Origin: an uncultured Acetatifactor sp.
GTDB lineage: Bacteria; Bacillota; Clostridia; Lachnospirales; Lachnospiraceae
DNA: 64,000 nt
Reading direction: 5' to 3'
Assembly (NCBI GenBank): GCA_934436245.1
Contig: CAKSAM010000003.1
Location: forward strand, 1 to 64,000
Shown one piece after another: positions 1 through 7,536 of this stretch. Numbering within the stretch: the first letter of the stretch is position 1; every line of letters starts with the position of its first letter. Under the pieces are notes generated by a model. The model saw only the letters and a program-made list of their open reading frames with translations, did no database searches and was not told the DNA's origin. Made by a program: the position numbers and the translations under genes.

Positions 1-54
1 TGCCTTTGCAATGCCCTGTCCCATGGTACCTGCACCGATAATACCTACTTTCAT
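1..54 (-). CDS. hbd: 3-hydroxybutyryl-CoA dehydrogenase, N-terminal fragment
   Basis: Only the first 18 codons are in the window; the gene runs off the left edge. The translated start, MKVGIIGAGTMGQGIAKA, carries the GxGxxG nucleotide-binding turn of the Rossmann fold that opens 3-hydroxyacyl-CoA dehydrogenases. In the butyrate pathway this cytosolic enzyme reduces acetoacetyl-CoA to 3-hydroxybutyryl-CoA. It follows thl and crt in the same direction, which supports the assignment. An AGGAGG-like site precedes the ATG. A generic NAD(P)-binding dehydrogenase is the only realistic alternative. Confidence 0.85.
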   Translation of the reverse strand, partial: MKVGIIGAGTMGQGIAKA

Positions 55-93
55 GGTAAATCCTCCTGTTTTCTATAAATTCTATCATTTTAT

Positions 94-236
94 GTAACTA
101 TTCAGAACCCCATTCGCAAAACCGCTACTTCGTAGCTTTCCTTTTGCTCATGTGGTTACTTCGCCATATAAAACTGCTTATCTGCCTGAATGCAAGCATT
201 CGCAGAACGCAGTTTTGCACGGCTCTGAATAGTTAT
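94..236. repeat. Palindromic dispersed repeat, copy 1 (long form)
   Basis: The left arm AACTATTCAGAACC (96-109) and right arm GGCTCTGAATAGTT (221-234) are inverted copies with one mismatch. They enclose about 110 bp that includes the inner hairpin GAATGCAAGCATTC (188-201) and a GCAGAACGCAGTTTTGCA block shared with the copy at 12903. It fills the crt-hbd spacer. There are no coding signals inside. Related copies lie at 3572, 9354, 12903 and 59011. Confidence 0.8.
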
Positions 237-246
237 CATATTATAA

Positions 247-1071
247 CTATTTATTCTGGAAAGGCTCTTTTACTTTTTCCTTGTTCTTGTCAAGGAAGAA
301 AGCCATGCCATACTTCTGATCTTCTGTCTCGAAGCAGTCTCCGAACAGCTTCTCTTCGATGACTACTGCCTGATCCATATCTGCATCCAGGCCATCATTA
401 ATAGCCTTCTTGCAGTTGCGTACAGCGATGGGAGCGTTCTTGGCGATGGTTGCTGCCATCTTCTGTGCTGCTGCCAGCATTACTTCCTGTGCGCTCTTTA
501 CTACATTACCGTCAGCATCTACCTCGGCGCTGTATACTTCATTTACCAGGCCGATTCTGTAAGCGTCTGCTGCCTTGATATTACGTGCGGTGTAGATCAT
601 CTGCTTTGCCATGCCTGCACCTACCAGACGAGCCAGTCTCTGGGTTCCACCAAAGCCGGGAGTGATTCCCAGTCCTACTTCGGGCTGTCCGAATACTGCG
701 TTATCGGAACAGATTCTGATATCACAGCTCATGGAGATCTCACATCCACCACCCAGAGCGAAGCCGTTGACAGCTGCGATCACGGGAATGGGGAAGGTTT
801 CGATCTTGCGGAACACATCGTTACCCTTCTTGCCGAATGCTTCGCCTTCTGCCTTGGTCAGGCTGCTCATCTCTCCGATATCTGCGCCTGCTACGAAGGA
901 CTTAGCACCTGCACCGGTGATCACCAGGCAGCGGACCGTTGCCAGATCTACTGCATCCAATGTAGCGTTCAGTTCATCCAGCACCTGAGAATTCAGTGCG
1001 TTCAGTGCTTTCTCACGGTTAATGGTGATGGTTGCCACATTACCATTCTGCTCATACAAAATGTAATCCAT
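247..1071 (-). CDS. crt: Crotonase (3-hydroxybutyryl-CoA dehydratase)
   Basis: Cytosolic enoyl-CoA hydratase of 274 residues that dehydrates 3-hydroxybutyryl-CoA to crotonyl-CoA on the way to butyrate. The enoyl-CoA hydratase/isomerase fold is evident from the oxyanion-hole segment AAVNGFALGGGCEISMS, where the GGGCE glutamate is one catalytic acid, and from GQPEVGLGITPGFGGTQRL, which holds the second. The length is slightly above the usual 260 because of a short C-terminal tail and an insertion near residue 195 (SAEVDADGNVVKS). It sits between thl and hbd on the same strand, the standard clostridial cluster. A broader-specificity enoyl-CoA hydratase is possible, but the context favours Crt. 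Confidence 0.93.
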   Translation of the reverse strand: MDYILYEQNGNVATITINREKALNALNSQVLDELNATLDAVDLATVRCLVITGAGAKSFVAGADIGEMSSLTKAEGEAFGKKGNDVFRKIETFPIPVIAAVNGFALGGGCEISMSCDIRICSDNAVFGQPEVGLGITPGFGGTQRLARLVGAGMAKQMIYTARNIKAADAYRIGLVNEVYSAEVDADGNVVKSAQEVMLAAAQKMAATIAKNAPIAVRNCKKAINDGLDADMDQAVVIEEKLFGDCFETEDQKYGMAFFLDKNKEKVKEPFQNK

Positions 1072-1160
1072 GTTTTTACCTCATTTCACATTTCTATTCG
1101 TGTTTTCAAAACCACACTAAGGCGATAGAGATTCTACCGCCCCAGCGAATATTTATATAA

Positions 1161-2345
1161 TTAATCCTCGATCTTAACGATGGTGGAGCAGCCCATGCCA
1201 CCGCCGATGCACAGAGTAGCCAGACCGGTCTTGGCACCTCTTGCCTGCATCTCATGCAGCAGAGTTACCAGGATACGGCATCCGGAAGCTCCTACGGGAT
1301 GACCCAGTGCGATAGCACCGCCGTTGGGGTTCAGCTGCTTATCTACATCAATACCCAGTTCCTTACCAACTGCTACGGACTGAGCTGCGAATGCTTCGTT
1401 AGCCTCGATGATATCGAAGTCTTCGATCTTCATACCGGTCTTAGCCATTACCTTCTTGGTAGAAGCTACAGGTCCGATACCCATAACCTCAGGACGAACG
1501 CCTGCCAGAGCACCTGCTACGAAAGTAGCCATAGGCTTAACACCCAGCTCCTTAGCCTTCTCCTCGCTCATTACAACGACAGCTGCTGCACCATCGTTGA
1601 TACCGGAAGCGTTACCTGCGGTAACGAATCCGCCGGGATTGATGGCACGAAGCTTAGCCAGACCTTCGATGGTAGAACCGTGACGAGGACCTTCATCGGT
1701 ATCGAAGACGATGGTCTCTTTCTTCTTCTTAACTTCCACGGGAACGATCTCTGCCTTGAAAGCACCGTTCTTCTGAGCTTCTTCTGCCTTTAACTGGCTC
1801 TTTAATGCGAACTCATCGAGTTCTTCACGGGTAAGTCCCCACTCTTCGCAGATATTGTCTGCGGTCTTAATCATATGATAATCATTGAAAGCGTCCCAAA
1901 GTGCATCTTTGATCATGGTATCTACCATGGTTGCGTTACCCATACGATAACCGTAACGTCCCTGAGGAATTGCGTAAGGAGCCATGGACATGTTCTCCAT
2001 ACCACCTGCTACTACGATGTCAGCGTCGCCTGCCATGATCATCTGTGCAGCCTGGTTCACACAGTTCAGACCGGAACCACATACCACGTTCATGGTAACT
2101 GCGGGAACTTCAATGGGAAGTCCTGCCTTGATCGCAGCCTGACGTGCTACGTTCTGTCCCTGACCGGCCTGGATAACACATCCCATATATACCTGGTCAA
2201 CTGCTTCGGGAGCAACGCCTGCTCTCTTCAGAGCCTCCTTGATCACGATAGCGCCCAGCTCCGGTGCAGGAGTTGTGCTTAAGGTTCCGCCCATGGTACC
2301 GATCGCGGTACGGCAAGCGCCTGCTAATACAACTTTCTTTGCCAT
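1161..2345 (-). CDS. thlA: Acetyl-CoA acetyltransferase (thiolase)
   Basis: Condenses two acetyl-CoA to acetoacetyl-CoA, the first committed step to butyrate. The protein is 394 residues from the ATG at 2345 ([16 protein letters not shown]); that start is chosen because GGAGG lies 8 nt upstream, whereas the longer reading frame starts on top of the Shine-Dalgarno sequence. Thiolase signatures are present: the acyl-accepting cysteine in [14 protein letters not shown], the [11 protein letters not shown] histidine block, and the C-terminal CIGGGMG cysteine. It is the promoter-proximal gene of thl-crt-hbd and has a plausible sigma-A promoter upstream. The gene symbol (thlA versus atoB) is convention only. 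Confidence 0.95.
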   Translation of the reverse strand: MAKKVVLAGACRTAIGTMGGTLSTTPAPELGAIVIKEALKRAGVAPEAVDQVYMGCVIQAGQGQNVARQAAIKAGLPIEVPAVTMNVVCGSGLNCVNQAAQMIMAGDADIVVAGGMENMSMAPYAIPQGRYGYRMGNATMVDTMIKDALWDAFNDYHMIKTADNICEEWGLTREELDEFALKSQLKAEEAQKNGAFKAEIVPVEVKKKKETIVFDTDEGPRHGSTIEGLAKLRAINPGGFVTAGNASGINDGAAAVVVMSEEKAKELGVKPMATFVAGALAGVRPEVMGIGPVASTKKVMAKTGMKIEDFDIIEANEAFAAQSVAVGKELGIDVDKQLNPNGGAIALGHPVGASGCRILVTLLHEMQARGAKTGLATLCIGGGMGCSTIVKIED

Positions 2346-2431
2346 TTGTTTGTCCTCCATTTTTTTGTTTTGTTTGGTTTGCTTTCTGAAATGTTTTTAG
2401 ATTGTTATTTTTTTATCATTTCACTGTTCCT

Positions 2432-2460
2432 ATTTTAACATAGCGAAATCTGTTTTGCAA
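2432..2460 (-). promoter_or_regulatory. Candidate sigma-A promoter of thl-crt-hbd
   Basis: Read on the minus strand: -35 TTGCAA (2455-2460), a 17-bp spacer and -10 TAAAAT (2432-2437), about 85 bp before the thl start codon. The spacing is ideal and the hexamers are moderately good. No redox or Rex-like operator was identified with confidence. Confidence 0.5.
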
Positions 2461-2503
2461 TGATTTTGTCAAAAAAATAACAAAATAACTGATGCAATTT
2501 TAA

Positions 2504-2531
2504 ACAGCCTGCCGTAAGGCCGGCAGGCTGT
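2504..2531 (-). terminator. Intrinsic terminator after hpf
   Basis: A perfect 11-bp stem, ACAGCCTGCCG/CGGCAGGCTGT, with a 6-nt loop lies 46 bp downstream of the hpf stop. It is followed on the minus strand by TTAAAATT. The T-tract is weak, but the stem is GC-rich and correctly placed between hpf and the thl promoter. Confidence 0.75.
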
Positions 2532-2577
2532 CTGTCATTGCTTATTTAATTGTACCTTCTTACACTGTTTTTACGAC

Positions 2578-3105
2578 TTATACTTCCGGCTCGATCAGTC
2601 CGTAAGTGTCACCTTTTCTCTTGTAAACTACATTCACCTGATCAGTCTCTGCATTACAGAATACGAAGAAGCTGTGTCCCAGCAGTTCCATCTGAATGCA
2701 GGCATCCTCGGGATACATAGGCTTGATATCGAATTTCTTGGTACGAACGATCTTGATCTCCTCATCATCCGTATAGTCATTCTCTACATAGGCTTTGCTA
2801 AAAGAAGCAGCCGCCTGCTGTTTGTCAACGATCTTGTTCTTATATTTTTTCAGCTGTCTCTCAATGATCTCTTCTACCAGATCAATGGATACATACATAT
2901 CGTTGCTTACCTGCTCCGAACGGATAATACTTCCTTTAACCGGAATGGTTACTTCAATTTTCTGACGATCCTTTTCAACGCTTAATGTTACATGTACTTC
3001 TGTATCGGGATTGAAATACTTGTCCAGCTTGCCGATCTTTTCCTCCACTGCTGCTCTTAATCCTGGTGTAACTTCGATGTTTCTGCCAACAATAATAAAC
3101 TTCAT
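2578..3105 (-). CDS. hpf: Ribosome hibernation promoting factor, long form
   Basis: A 175-residue protein that dimerises 70S ribosomes into inactive 100S particles during slow growth. The N-terminal domain (MKFIIVGRNIEVTPGLRAAV through KYKNKIVD) is the beta-alpha-beta RaiA/YfiA fold. The C-terminal part (IVRTKKFDIKPMYPEDACIQ and GHSFFVFCNAETDQVNVVYK) is the dimerisation domain found only in long HPF. The start at 3105 is chosen because GGAAGG lies about 10 nt upstream and homologues begin at this methionine; the frame is open for a further 53 codons but these look non-coding. It has its own extended -10 promoter and terminator, so it is probably monocistronic. Confidence 0.95.
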   Translation of the reverse strand: MKFIIVGRNIEVTPGLRAAVEEKIGKLDKYFNPDTEVHVTLSVEKDRQKIEVTIPVKGSIIRSEQVSNDMYVSIDLVEEIIERQLKKYKNKIVDKQQAAASFSKAYVENDYTDDEEIKIVRTKKFDIKPMYPEDACIQMELLGHSFFVFCNAETDQVNVVYKRKGDTYGLIEPEV

Positions 3106-3174
3106 GCTGATCATCCCTTCCAAGTATTTATTTACAAAGATCACTGTAGCAACCCTTGCATTTATTGTATAGTC

Positions 3175-3204
3175 ATTATAGCATAATAGCACAACGTTTT
3201 GCAA
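3175..3204 (-). promoter_or_regulatory. Promoter of hpf (extended -10)
   Basis: On the minus strand: -35 TTGCAA (3199-3204), an 18-bp spacer and TGCTATAAT with a perfect -10 (3175-3180) plus the TGn extension. The predicted start lies about 60 nt before the hpf ATG. Confidence 0.7.
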
Positions 3205-3228
3205 CAATTTGAGGAGTTTTTTACTTGT

Positions 3229-3247
3229 TTTTGACATTCTGTATGTC
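3229..3247. repeat. Short inverted repeat upstream of the hpf promoter
   Basis: TTGACAT-tctgt-ATGTCAA is a perfect 7-bp dyad with a 5-bp centre, lying 25-45 bp upstream of the hpf -35 box. It could be an operator. No regulator family was identified. Confidence 0.4.
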
Positions 3248-3354
3248 AACCTTAAAATCGACAAATCGCATCATTTTTTGATTTTTATTACATGTTCACA
3301 AAACGTTTGTTCCTGTTTTTCCCAAAAATTGTCCCCCGTTCCAGACTGTTTTTC

Positions 3355-3425
3355 TGTGGATAATGTGCATAACTTGGTGTATAAGTAACATTTATCCTAT
3401 TTTGAGGCATTCTGAATGTGGATAA
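3355..3425 (+). promoter_or_regulatory. Cluster of DnaA-box-like sequences
   Basis: TGTGGATAA, the complement of the consensus DnaA box TTATCCACA, occurs exactly at 3355-3363 and 3417-3425. TGTGCATAA abuts the first at 3364-3372 and GGTGTATAA follows at 3376-3384, all in the same orientation. AT-rich sequence follows to about 3560. The cluster occupies the otherwise empty hpf-NlpC interval (3265-3570). It could regulate hpf, titrate DnaA or mark an origin-like element; dnaA itself is not in the window. Confidence 0.5.
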
Positions 3426-3571
3426 CTTATTATGTATTTAAGTCTTTCTTTTATCCCTTTTACGCCAATACCACTTTTTTTGTGTACTTTGTATAGTTTT
3501 GCTTTGTCAATCCTTTTTTCATCGCATAACTATATTTTGACAAATTGCACAATTCATTGTACAACTTCATA

Positions 3572-3643
3572 CCATTATTCAAAACAGCATTCGCAAAACC
3601 GTCTCTATAGAGCTTTTGGGAAGAAATGGCTCTGAACAGTTGC
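3572..3643. repeat. Palindromic dispersed repeat, degenerate copy 4
   Basis: CCATTATTCAAAACA and CATTCGCAAAACC at the left, and ATGGCTCTGAACAGTTGC at the right, match the arms and inner block of the repeats at 94, 9354 and 12903 with several substitutions. It lies just beyond the NlpC/P60 terminator. Confidence 0.6.
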
Positions 3644-3655
3644 AAAAAGCGTGAA

Positions 3656-3685
3656 AAGGCACTGTGCATTTCTACACAGTGCCTT
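3656..3685 (-). terminator. Terminator of the NlpC/P60 gene
   Basis: A perfect 11-bp stem, AAGGCACTGTG/CACAGTGCCTT, starts 20 bp after the stop codon. On the minus strand it is followed by TTTTCACGCTTTTT. Confidence 0.8.
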
Positions 3686-3704
3686 GTACTTTCTGTTATA
3701 TAAG

Positions 3705-4889
3705 TTAGAAGATCCGTCGAACTGCCAGTACTTTTTTATAATCCGCATTAGATACAATGATACCTGTCTTGGCGGTAGAGGCATGAACAATCTGTCCGTT
3801 ACCGATATACAGTGCCACATGACCGGAATAGCAGATCAGGTCACCGGCCTGTGCATTGGCAAGTCCGTCTACTGCTGCACCCTGGCTGCGGTCTGCGGAA
3901 GAGGAATGAGGAAGGCTTACACCGAAGTTTGCATATACACTCATTACAAATCCGGAACAATCCGTACCGTTGGTCAGGCTGGAGCCGCCGTATACGTAAG
4001 GGTTACCAACGAACTGTAATGCGTAGTTGGCAACTGCAGTACCCATCTCGCTGTCTCCGCTGGCTGCATAAGTTACTGCCGGAGTACTGCCGGAAGAGCT
4101 CTTGCTGCTGCTTGCCGCCTTCGCTGCAGCTGCGGCACGTGCTCTTTCTCTCTCTTCTTTCTCCTTTGCCAGACGCTTTTCTTCTTCTTCTTTAGATTCT
4201 GCTTCTACAAATTCCGTATGCAGGGAAACAAATTCTGTAGATACCCATCCGAGACCTTCCTCAGTATCTACCTGTACCCAGCCGTCTGTCTCATCGGATA
4301 CCACCAGATCATCCTCCAGAGGAACCAGACCTAAGACTGAAGCTTCCAATGAAGGCTCCGTACGTACTTTTAAGGTTGTGGTATTAACAGTTGCCAGTCT
4401 GGTTCCGACCTTCCTGGCCAGTTCCACTGCGTCATCTCCGGTAACACAATACTCAGCCTTTACATAGCCGGTAACAGAACCTGAGGAAATCTGATACCAA
4501 CCATTTTCCTCAGAGATAAAAATACCTACGGAATCATCATATAACTTACCAACAATCTCGCCTTCCTCACTGGGCAGGCTTCTGACATTCACATAATCAT
4601 TTACCTGTGCAATGACCAGATTCTTAAAAGATTCTTCTTCAGACGCCTCAGGTGCCGTATCCATCTGATCATCACGAATCACAGTCTCAATAATCTTTTC
4701 GATCTGCTTGGTATTATTCGTACCTGCAGACAGATTCTCCAATTTATTGCCCTTTGCCAGGGTCAGTTCAATTCCACCGCTGGGAAGTACGGATGAAGAA
4801 GCTGCTGCATCTGCGGTGATATTCATTCCGGAAAAAGCCATAACCGCCGCCATGGTACACACAGTAATTTTTACAGATTTACGAACCAT
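3705..4889 (-). CDS. Secreted SH3b-NlpC/P60 peptidoglycan hydrolase
   Basis: A 394-residue exported wall enzyme, expected to cut peptide stems of peptidoglycan. An N-terminal signal peptide (VKITVCTMAAVMAFSGM, cleavage after TADAA) is followed by two bacterial SH3 domains (about residues 90-150 and 162-228; NVRSLPSEEGEIVGKL and LKVRTEPSLEASVLGL). A charged Glu/Lys/Arg and Ala/Ser-rich linker leads to a C-terminal NlpC/P60 domain (about 280-394). The catalytic cysteine is in NGTDCSGFVMSVY and the histidine in YSGHVALYIGNG. An AGGAGG site precedes the ATG by 5 nt. It has its own promoter and terminator. The exact bond cleaved (often gamma-D-Glu to diamino acid) cannot be told from sequence. Confidence 0.92.
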   Translation of the reverse strand: MVRKSVKITVCTMAAVMAFSGMNITADAAASSSVLPSGGIELTLAKGNKLENLSAGTNNTKQIEKIIETVIRDDQMDTAPEASEEESFKNLVIAQVNDYVNVRSLPSEEGEIVGKLYDDSVGIFISEENGWYQISSGSVTGYVKAEYCVTGDDAVELARKVGTRLATVNTTTLKVRTEPSLEASVLGLVPLEDDLVVSDETDGWVQVDTEEGLGWVSTEFVSLHTEFVEAESKEEEEKRLAKEKEERERARAAAAAKAASSSKSSSGSTPAVTYAASGDSEMGTAVANYALQFVGNPYVYGGSSLTNGTDCSGFVMSVYANFGVSLPHSSSADRSQGAAVDGLANAQAGDLICYSGHVALYIGNGQIVHASTAKTGIIVSNADYKKVLAVRRIF

Positions 4890-4985
4890 TCTATCCTCCT
4901 GAAACTCTTGGAGCTGTCTTAATTTCTTAACTTGTTTCTTTACATTTTCAAATCATTTGTTACGAATTTGTTACATCTGTTAACA

Positions 4986-5014
4986 AATATATCACGCGAG
5001 CTTCCATTTGTCAA
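4986..5014 (-). promoter_or_regulatory. Promoter of the NlpC/P60 gene
   Basis: On the minus strand: TTGACA (5009-5014), a 17-bp spacer and TATATT (4986-4991). Two direct repeats of GTAACAAAT with an 11-bp period follow within the first 30 bases of the transcript. The leader is about 90 nt and AT-rich. Confidence 0.7.
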
Positions 5015-5080
5015 TATAGTAAAATAATTGTTAACATTGCCAAAAGTTCCCATTTTATGCTGGTTTGTGGTACTTTTGCA

Positions 5081-5106
5081 TAAAAAAAGCCACCACATAG
5101 GTGACT
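5081..5106 (-). terminator. Terminator after trxB
   Basis: A 7-bp stem, AGTCACC/GGTGGCT (one G-T pair), is followed on the minus strand by seven T residues. It lies about 60 bp downstream of the trxB stop. Confidence 0.75.
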
Positions 5107-5164
5107 CTTTTCTTTAAATTTTTTTCAATTTTCTTTCAAAATTCTTAATGAATCTATTACCAAT

Positions 5165-6088
5165 CTATGACTGTTTACGAAAACGATTACAGTAGTTTCC
5201 GGCGCTGACCGCCGCATTTGCACCGTCTGCCACCGCCGTCACGACTTGTCGCAGCGGTTTCTTACGGATGTCTCCTGCCACATAGATACCCGGTCTGTCA
5301 GTCTCACCGGTCTCTGACGCCTGGATATAACCGTCCTCATCGACCGTCACCAGTTCCTGAAGCAATTCCGTATTGGGATGAATTCCCACTGCAATAAAGA
5401 TGCCTGCCGCTTCCAGATCTCTTTCTTCTTCCGTCTTCACATTTTTGATACGCAGCTTTTCCACCATATCCTCACCACAGATTTCTGTGACCACATGATC
5501 ATACAGAATTTCCACATTGGGAAGGCTCTTTAATTCCTCCTGCAATATCATGGCTCCTCTCAGGCTGTCCCTTCTATGAATCAGATATACCTTTTCACAA
5601 GTTCTCGCCAGATAAATGGCGTCTTCCAGTGCCACATCTCCACCGCCGGCCACCGCCACCGTCCTGCCCCGGAAAAAAGCACCATCACAGGTGGCACAGT
5701 AGGATACACCCATGCCGTTTAATTCTTCCTCTCCTGGCACCTCCAATTTCGCATGCTCCGCACCGGTGGCAAAAATCACCGTACGGGTCTCCAGTTCCTG
5801 CTCTCCTGCATAGACGCATTTGTAATCGCCCCGTTCTTCCACACTGTGTACCGTGGCTTCCAAAAATTCCGCTCCCAGCTTCTCCGCATGCTGTCTGAAA
5901 GTCATCCCCATGTCGAAGCCGCTGATCCCGGGAAGTCCCAGATAGTTGTCCACTTCATAAGTATTAAGAATCTGTCCACCGCTCATGGGCTTTTCTTCTA
6001 TAATAAGTAGGTTCAGCCCCGCACGCTTTCCGTAGACTGCTGCGGACAGCCCTGCGGGACCTGAGCCGATTATGATCAAATCGTACAT
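5165..6088 (-). CDS. trxB: Thioredoxin reductase family flavoprotein
   Basis: A 307-residue cytosolic pyridine-nucleotide disulfide oxidoreductase that passes electrons from NAD(P)H via FAD to a redox-active disulfide. The FAD-binding turn GSGPAG is at residues 8-13, the active-site CATC at 131-134, the second dinucleotide motif GGGDVALEDA near 148-157, and HRRDSLR (about 171-177) is the NADPH 2'-phosphate motif typical of TrxB. The C-terminal FAD motif is GIYVAGDIR. Length and motif order match TrxB. No thioredoxin gene is adjacent, so a thioredoxin-reductase-like paralogue is possible. It is divergent from fabG. Confidence 0.9.
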   Translation of the reverse strand: MYDLIIIGSGPAGLSAAVYGKRAGLNLLIIEEKPMSGGQILNTYEVDNYLGLPGISGFDMGMTFRQHAEKLGAEFLEATVHSVEERGDYKCVYAGEQELETRTVIFATGAEHAKLEVPGEEELNGMGVSYCATCDGAFFRGRTVAVAGGGDVALEDAIYLARTCEKVYLIHRRDSLRGAMILQEELKSLPNVEILYDHVVTEICGEDMVEKLRIKNVKTEEERDLEAAGIFIAVGIHPNTELLQELVTVDEDGYIQASETGETDRPGIYVAGDIRKKPLRQVVTAVADGANAAVSAGNYCNRFRKQS

Positions 6089-6315
6089 AATATTCTCTCC
6101 TTTTGTCCAGTGTAACAGTTCCCCTATGGAAAAGCAAGTCCATCTGTGCTACACTCGTTTTACAGGTTTCTGTATCCGGCACTGTTTTATCTCCAAAGAC
6201 CGCCGTAGCATAACGGAACCCGTGGCAGCTGATGGACTTTGTGCATAACTCATGCCCGGCTGCTGCCGCAAATGAAAAACAATAATAAAACAATACTTCA
6301 GAAAGGATACTTTAC

Positions 6316-7050
6316 ATGAATACAATGAAGAATGCACCGTTAGCTCTTATCACCGGTGCCTCCCGTGGTATCGGACGAGCTATCGCAGAAATACTCGCCG
6401 GAGCCGGTTACGACCTTGTCCTGACCTGCAGCCGAACTCTCACAGAGCTGTCCGCCCTGGCTGACTCTCTGGAAGAAAAATACGGTATCCACTGCACAGC
6501 GCAGATAGCAGACGCATCGGATCCCACTGCCATGGATCAGTTATTTGCCTCATTGGATCATCTGGACGTTCTGATCAATAATGCCGGAATCTCCCACATC
6601 GGTCTGCTTACGGATATGAGTGTCGAAGAATGGCAGCATGTCATCAACACGAATTTGAGCTCCTGTTTTTACACCAGCCGTCTGGCAGTCCCTCTGATGT
6701 TAAAAAAACATAGTGGACGCATCATCAACATCTCCTCTGTCTGGGGAAACGTCGGAGCTTCCATGGAAGTCGCCTATTCCGCATCCAAAGGTGGAGTGAA
6801 CACTTTCACAAAAGCCCTGGCAAAGGAGTTAGCGCCCAGCAATATCCAGGTCAATGCCATCTCCTGTGGTGTCATTGATACTTCCATGAACCACTGTTTT
6901 TCCCCCGAGGAAATGGATGCTCTCCGGGAAGAAATCCCTGCGGACCGTCTGGGGCAGCCGGAGGAAGTGGGACAGCTTGTCCTCCAGCTAATCCAGGCCC
7001 CGGCCTATCTCACCGGACAGATCCTCACTCTTGACGGAGGCTGGCAATAA
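6316..7050 (+). CDS. fabG: Short-chain dehydrogenase, FabG-like
   Basis: A 244-residue NAD(P)-dependent oxidoreductase, probably 3-oxoacyl-ACP reductase of fatty-acid synthesis. The cofactor motif TGASRGIG is at residues 13-20, NNAG follows at the strand-4 position, the catalytic Ser is in NISSVWG and the YSASKGG Tyr/Lys pair is present. The C-terminus TGQILTLDGGWQ is the classic SDR ending. The start is supported by AGAAAGG 9 nt upstream. It is isolated from other fab genes, so another SDR substrate is possible. Its 3' end overlaps the convergent small gene at 7025-7279 by 26 bp. Confidence 0.82.
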   Translation: MNTMKNAPLALITGASRGIGRAIAEILAGAGYDLVLTCSRTLTELSALADSLEEKYGIHCTAQIADASDPTAMDQLFASLDHLDVLINNAGISHIGLLTDMSVEEWQHVINTNLSSCFYTSRLAVPLMLKKHSGRIINISSVWGNVGASMEVAYSASKGGVNTFTKALAKELAPSNIQVNAISCGVIDTSMNHCFSPEEMDALREEIPADRLGQPEEVGQLVLQLIQAPAYLTGQILTLDGGWQ

Positions 7051-7279
7051 CACTCTCCGCCGATTCTCCCGGTACCAGTGATGCCACGATCCGCTCCATC
7101 TCTTCTTTGGATCCAGCATCCCGGCACCGGAGGATCAGATGTTCCTTCTCCGTCTCTGTCAGTGCCGCATAGCCTTGCATGGCCTGTTCATTCATCGCCA
7201 GCGCCATGCCGAATCCTACCGGCAGTTCATTCAAGGGAAAAGCTTCTGTTCCGCCGCTTCCCCCAGTCAATCCATCCAT
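7025..7279 (-). CDS. Small conserved-looking protein of unknown function
   Basis: An 84-residue protein that I cannot assign. It looks genuinely coded: an AAAGGAG Shine-Dalgarno site lies 6 nt before the ATG and the composition is balanced. The second half is a helical, charged segment (LTETEKEHLILRCRDAGSKE, then EEMERIVASLV). The N-terminal part is glycine-rich, followed by a short hydrophobic stretch (ELPVGFGMALAM). It converges on fabG with overlapping ends. The long inverted repeat at 7351-7396 lies about 70 bp upstream of its start. Confidence 0.65.
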   Translation of the reverse strand: MDGLTGGSGGTEAFPLNELPVGFGMALAMNEQAMQGYAALTETEKEHLILRCRDAGSKEEMERIVASLVPGESAESVIASLRQE

Positions 7280-7350
7280 TGCAAACTCCTTTCTCGCATT
7301 CTGCGAAGATGCCTCATTTTACAGTTATCCTGTTTTTGCATAACAATCGT

Positions 7351-7396
7351 GCACCTGATCGATAACATAATTTTGCATATATTATCGATCAAGTGC
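7351..7396. repeat. 15-bp inverted repeat upstream of the small gene
   Basis: GCACCTGATCGATAA and TTATCGATCAAGTGC form a 15-bp stem with one G-T pair around a 16-bp AT-rich centre. There is no T-run on either side, so it is not an ordinary terminator; an operator or an RNA structure is more likely. Confidence 0.55.
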
Positions 7397-7459
7397 TACT
7401 GTTTAGTCTGTGCAGGAGGAATCTGCGATATACAAAACGAAAACTCGCTCTTTGTAAAT

Positions 7460-7505
7460 GAAAATCTCACGAATAACGGTATTCTCCGCCATCCGTGAGA
7501 TTTTC
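7460..7505 (-). terminator. Terminator of the HD-domain gene
   Basis: A perfect 12-bp stem, GAAAATCTCACG/CGTGAGATTTTC, with a 22-nt loop lies about 30 bp past the HD-gene stop. The AT-rich ends could let it work in both directions. Confidence 0.65.
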
Positions 7506-7536
7506 AGTTTGGTTTCTGTCTGTCAGGAATCCAACA

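Noticed and set aside
3106..3264. 53-codon N-terminal extension of hpf
   Set aside because: The extension runs through the extended -10 promoter, and the methionine at 3105 has a good Shine-Dalgarno site and matches the family start.
3430..3560. Possible promoters (TTGTCA or TTGACA near 3510-3545) for a small RNA
   Set aside because: The -10 partners are poor at all acceptable spacings and no structured product follows.
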